Assembly (NCBI GenBank): GCA_045543635.1
Contig: JAZQMT010000084.1
Location: 1 to 16,468, forward strand
Direction: 5' to 3'
Length of the DNA: 16,468 bases
Origin: SIG578 sp045543635
GTDB taxonomy: Bacteria; Bacillota; Clostridia; Oscillospirales; Ruminococcaceae
Each line of letters begins with the position of its first letter. Positions within the stretch are counted from its first letter, which is position 1. Under the pieces are notes generated by a model. It was not told the origin of the DNA and made no database searches. It was given only the letters and a program-made list of their open reading frames with translations. The position numbers and the translations under genes are program-made. Shown piece after piece: positions 14,297 through 16,468 of this stretch.

Positions 14297-15427
14297 ATGC
14301 AATCTGTTTTTAATGAAATCACACACTTGAGGGGGGAACGCCCGCTTATTATTGATCATCACAACAGCAATCGCTACTGCTTGGTGCTACAGGAAAGTGA
14401 CGGCACTAAAACAGCATATTGTTTCAGTACACCTATCTATAACCATAAAAGCAGAAAGATGCTTGATTTGCGCTTTTTCTCCAATGGAGCAATGCATTAT
14501 GCCGTTGGAAGTAATGCAAATATAACGGTCTCCAATGCAGTACGAATGGAAAATCCCGAAGGATATTGTCTTGTCGAGCTACTGCAAAAACCGTTGCAGA
14601 ATGTTGGCAAAGAGATTCGTTTTGCAAAAGATACAATGTATCCTACCACCAATGGTATTGCATTAAAATCCTGTGTAAGGGGCTGCGGTAAAGTTAGCTT
14701 TACCATTGAGGTGGGACTGCCGTTTCTGAATGTGCGTGCAAATGATAAATACTTTGCACTGATGCGCGAACAGTTTCGTCCCTTTGTCACCTTTTCGTGT
14801 ATCGGCACTCTGGACCTTTCAGGGCGCTTGATTGCCCCTGCTAAAATTGAATATCAAAAGCTTTCCGATAGAAAGTATCGGCTGACCTTTTATTCTACCA
14901 GCTCATTGGGGACTCATGTGCTGTTTGAGGGAAATCTTTATGAAAATAAATTGTTCCAGGATACTACTGTTGAAAATTATAATCCCAGGACAAACAATGC
15001 TTTCGGAAGCACGGCTTTTATAGGTAACACCGCTTTGTATGGGGAGCAATGGCTTTATTCAAGGCCGGACTATTCCAGAATTTCAGAATTGATGGATAAA
15101 CATATTAACAAAGCAGTTCTTCATTTGCCTAAATATAATAAGAGCAATGTCGAGCTTAGCGCTTTCAAATTGTCGGCGAGATTTTGCAGCTTTGGCTCAA
15201 ACTGGGATAATAAAGTAGCAGGCGGAACTTCGATTTGTGAGTGTACATCAGAAAGCGGCTATCAGAATGTGGACCTCACTGCGCTGGTCGTTGACTCCAA
15301 AACAAAAACCATTACAAGATCCGAGGGTATGATTTTAAAATCAAAGGTAAGCGGCAGCGGCTTTTCGGCAGTTGCAACAGGCGACAGTTTTTATGCACCC
15401 CAGATTTTTGAAATCAATTACAGATAG
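14297..15427 (+). CDS. DNRLRE-domain protein, 376 aa
   Basis: The C-terminal ~110 residues match the DNRLRE/CBM96-like beta-sandwich: HINKAVLHLPKYN opens it, then YQNVDLTALVVD and GMILKSKVSGSGF, with a terminal APQIFEINY strand. The N-terminal ~240 residues are strand-rich and unrecognised. In other bacteria DNRLRE domains belong to secreted or surface proteins, but no signal peptide or anchor is visible here (start MQSVFNEITHLRGERPLI). ATG 14297 is chosen over GTG 14288, because that GTG lies inside the GAGGAGGTG ribosome-binding site. It is 114 bp after the kinase-ACP gene, with no convincing terminator in between, so cotranscription is possible but not shown. Confidence 0.65.
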   Translation: MQSVFNEITHLRGERPLIIDHHNSNRYCLVLQESDGTKTAYCFSTPIYNHKSRKMLDLRFFSNGAMHYAVGSNANITVSNAVRMENPEGYCLVELLQKPLQNVGKEIRFAKDTMYPTTNGIALKSCVRGCGKVSFTIEVGLPFLNVRANDKYFALMREQFRPFVTFSCIGTLDLSGRLIAPAKIEYQKLSDRKYRLTFYSTSSLGTHVLFEGNLYENKLFQDTTVENYNPRTNNAFGSTAFIGNTALYGEQWLYSRPDYSRISELMDKHINKAVLHLPKYNKSNVELSAFKLSARFCSFGSNWDNKVAGGTSICECTSESGYQNVDLTALVVDSKTKTITRSEGMILKSKVSGSGFSAVATGDSFYAPQIFEINYR

Positions 15428-15480
15428 GTGATTTGATCTGGCAGTAGTGGGTTTATCCACGTTTCTTCGCCCCTTCCCCA

Positions 15481-15509
15481 TAGAAAAATTTTTTTAAAAA
15501 ATTTTTCTA
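15481..15509. repeat. 29-bp perfect A/T palindrome
   Basis: TAGAAAAATTTTTT (15481-15494) is the exact inverse of AAAAAATTTTTCTA (15496-15509) around a single T. It abuts the operator dyad at 15508, sharing two bases. It could be a weak terminator of the DNRLRE gene (a stem almost without G/C) or an A-tract bent UP-like element for the promoter at 15540; I cannot decide. Confidence 0.55.
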
Positions 15510-15545
15510 ACCCTGACATATCCTGTCAGGGTTAGAGTTTATAAT
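15508..15545 (+). promoter_or_regulatory. Second 27-bp operator dyad plus -10 box
   Basis: TAACCCTGACA (15508-15518) and TGTCAGGGTTA (15524-15534) match the arms at 11826 base for base; only the 5-bp spacer differs (TATCC). A perfect TATAAT lies at 15540-15545, again exactly 5 bp after the dyad. A 92-base leader follows before the gene at 15638. This links the gene to the same regulator as the HTH-led module. Confidence 0.78.
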
Positions 15546-15637
15546 GTGGTTGCAGCTGTAAGAAATCGGGACGCTGATTTCAAAAAATAGTTACATTTTA
15601 ATCAAAGAAAATAAAAAATAAAAGGAGGAAAAATAAA

Positions 15638-16315
15638 ATGAAAACTATTTTCGGTGTTCGTTCGGCTACACCTATTAATAAAAAGCTGAAGAACGGATAT
15701 ACCCTGTATGACTGGGTAAAAAGACAAAAGTGCTTTCCTGCTTTCTGTATGAGAACACTTAGCGGTGAAAATAAAATCACTGCCGAGGAAATTGAGTTCT
15801 TAAAGAGCAAGGATTGTAAAATCGGTTTGGTGATTCGTGATCTTACCGAAGCAAAGATTTCTACTGTGAATGGCACAGAGGATGCACGAAAAGCAGTAGA
15901 AGCTGCAAAGGCATTGGGTGTGCCTGCAAACGCAGGTATTGCAATCTTTGCGGAAATTAAACCTGAGTGGAGCGTAAACCATAACTGGATGATTTCCTTT
16001 GCACAGGCTATTTCAGCAAACGGTTATGTACCTGCCTTCATTGGTAATACTGATTCATCAAAGAATTTTAACTTTGACCGTCAGTGCAGTCACTATGTAC
16101 AGGCAACAAAGGAAATTAATTATTTTGGCGCGGTCTTTATGGCAACAGAGCCTAAGATTGACGGCATGCCTAAAAAGTGGGAGCCATACTGCCCTTCGGC
16201 ATTAGAGCCTGAGGATATTCACCTTTGGTGCTGCGGTAGTAAAACTACATTTGGCAAGATTGAAGTAGCAGATGTTTATGCAAGGGACGAAAAAGTCCTT
16301 GCAAATATGTGGTAA
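15638..16315 (+). CDS. Possible glycoside-hydrolase-like (DUF1906/Rv2525c-type) barrel protein, 225 aa
   Basis: ATG 15638 has AAAGGAGG 9-10 nt upstream. The protein shows alternating strands and helices as in a TIM barrel: IFGVRSATPI, KIGLVIRDL, GVPANAGIAIFAEI, GYVPAFIGNTDSS and NYFGAVFMAT. The order (opening strand, GIAIFAEIKP, a long region on viewing as an individual, a late FGAVFMATEP strand) recalls the Rv2525c-like glycoside-hydrolase family, but I see no certain catalytic pair and the assignment is tentative. There is no signal peptide. It follows the DNRLRE gene after 210 bp containing its own operator and -10 box, and ends 16 bp before the next ORF. Confidence 0.5.
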   Translation: MKTIFGVRSATPINKKLKNGYTLYDWVKRQKCFPAFCMRTLSGENKITAEEIEFLKSKDCKIGLVIRDLTEAKISTVNGTEDARKAVEAAKALGVPANAGIAIFAEIKPEWSVNHNWMISFAQAISANGYVPAFIGNTDSSKNFNFDRQCSHYVQATKEINYFGAVFMATEPKIDGMPKKWEPYCPSALEPEDIHLWCCGSKTTFGKIEVADVYARDEKVLANMW

Positions 16316-16331
16316 AGGAGGTAAAATAAAA

Positions 16332-16468
16332 ATGAACAAAAAACAATATAATAATGTCATTGATTGGACTGTGAAACACGAGAAGTCGGCACAGGGGCAA
16401 GATGCTCTTGAAACAGCAAGAGCCATATTCAATAATATGGGTGTTGCCCTGCCAAACGGCAGCATCAG
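16332..16468 (+). CDS. Hypothetical protein, N-terminal fragment
   Basis: ATG 16332 follows AAAGGAGG by about 10 nt and the frame stays open to the window edge (45 codons seen), starting MNKKQYNNVIDWTVKHEKSA and continuing with a short helical Ala/Gln-rich stretch. Spacing to the barrel gene implies an operon. No domain can be named from this fragment. Confidence 0.7.
   Translation, partial: MNKKQYNNVIDWTVKHEKSAQGQDALETARAIFNNMGVALPNGSI

Noticed and set aside
1..16468. Prophage, transposon or CRISPR origin of the region
   Set aside because: No integrase, transposase, terminal inverted repeats, att-like repeats or spacer arrays were seen on either strand.

Overview
The window looks like chromosome of an anaerobic low-GC Firmicute, most likely a clostridial (Oscillospiraceae/Ruminococcaceae-like) species. 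The reasons are AT-rich DNA, strong AGGAGG-type ribosome-binding sites, frequent short gene overlaps, U-rich rho-independent terminators, and recognisable clostridial families (a YyaL/DUF255 thioredoxin-domain protein, a DeoR-type small HTH protein, a DNRLRE-domain protein). The species cannot be named from sequence alone. No tRNA, rRNA, CRISPR array, IS element or phage structural gene is visible.

Layout. (1) 1-1389, minus: the N-terminal two thirds of a DUF255/YyaL protein, then an unlisted 59-aa ORF (1505-1684, plus) closed by a good terminator. (2) 1836-2804, minus: an AraC-type regulator, divergent from the main cluster across a 392-base AT-rich regulatory region. (3) 3197-7569, plus: a tightly packed operon of MNT-fold nucleotidyltransferase, thymidylate-kinase-like P-loop kinase, acyl carrier protein (ACP), AMP-forming acyl ligase, CYTH/triphosphate-tunnel protein and a short nitroreductase, ended by a long hairpin terminator. 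(4) 7774-11738, plus: a second unit with its own -10 box and a 35-bp dyad, encoding a BtrH-like papain-fold acyltransferase candidate, a second ACP, an 841-aa multidomain alpha/beta hydrolase and a 70-aa zinc-ribbon protein, then a terminator. (5) 11888-14182, plus: a DeoR-type HTH protein, then a paralogous copy of the nucleotidyltransferase plus kinase, in which the kinase is fused in frame to a C-terminal carrier domain. (6) 14297-end: a DNRLRE-domain protein, a possible glycoside-hydrolase-like barrel protein and the start of another small protein.

How it may fit together. The ligase, carrier proteins, BtrH-like protein and hydrolase form the logic of a small ACP-based biosynthetic pathway: activate an acid, tether it, modify it (flavin enzyme), transfer it, trim it. 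What is unusual is its coupling to nucleotide/phosphate chemistry: a nucleotidyltransferase, an NMP-kinase-fold enzyme and a CYTH triphosphate enzyme. The nucleotidyltransferase-kinase-ACP module occurs twice, once as three genes and once with kinase and ACP fused, which strongly suggests that these three proteins work as a unit. I do not recognise a described pathway with this composition and regard it as the main candidate for an undescribed system. Two near-identical 27-bp dyads, each 5 bp upstream of a -10 box, sit in front of the HTH gene and the barrel-protein gene and probably form a small regulon.
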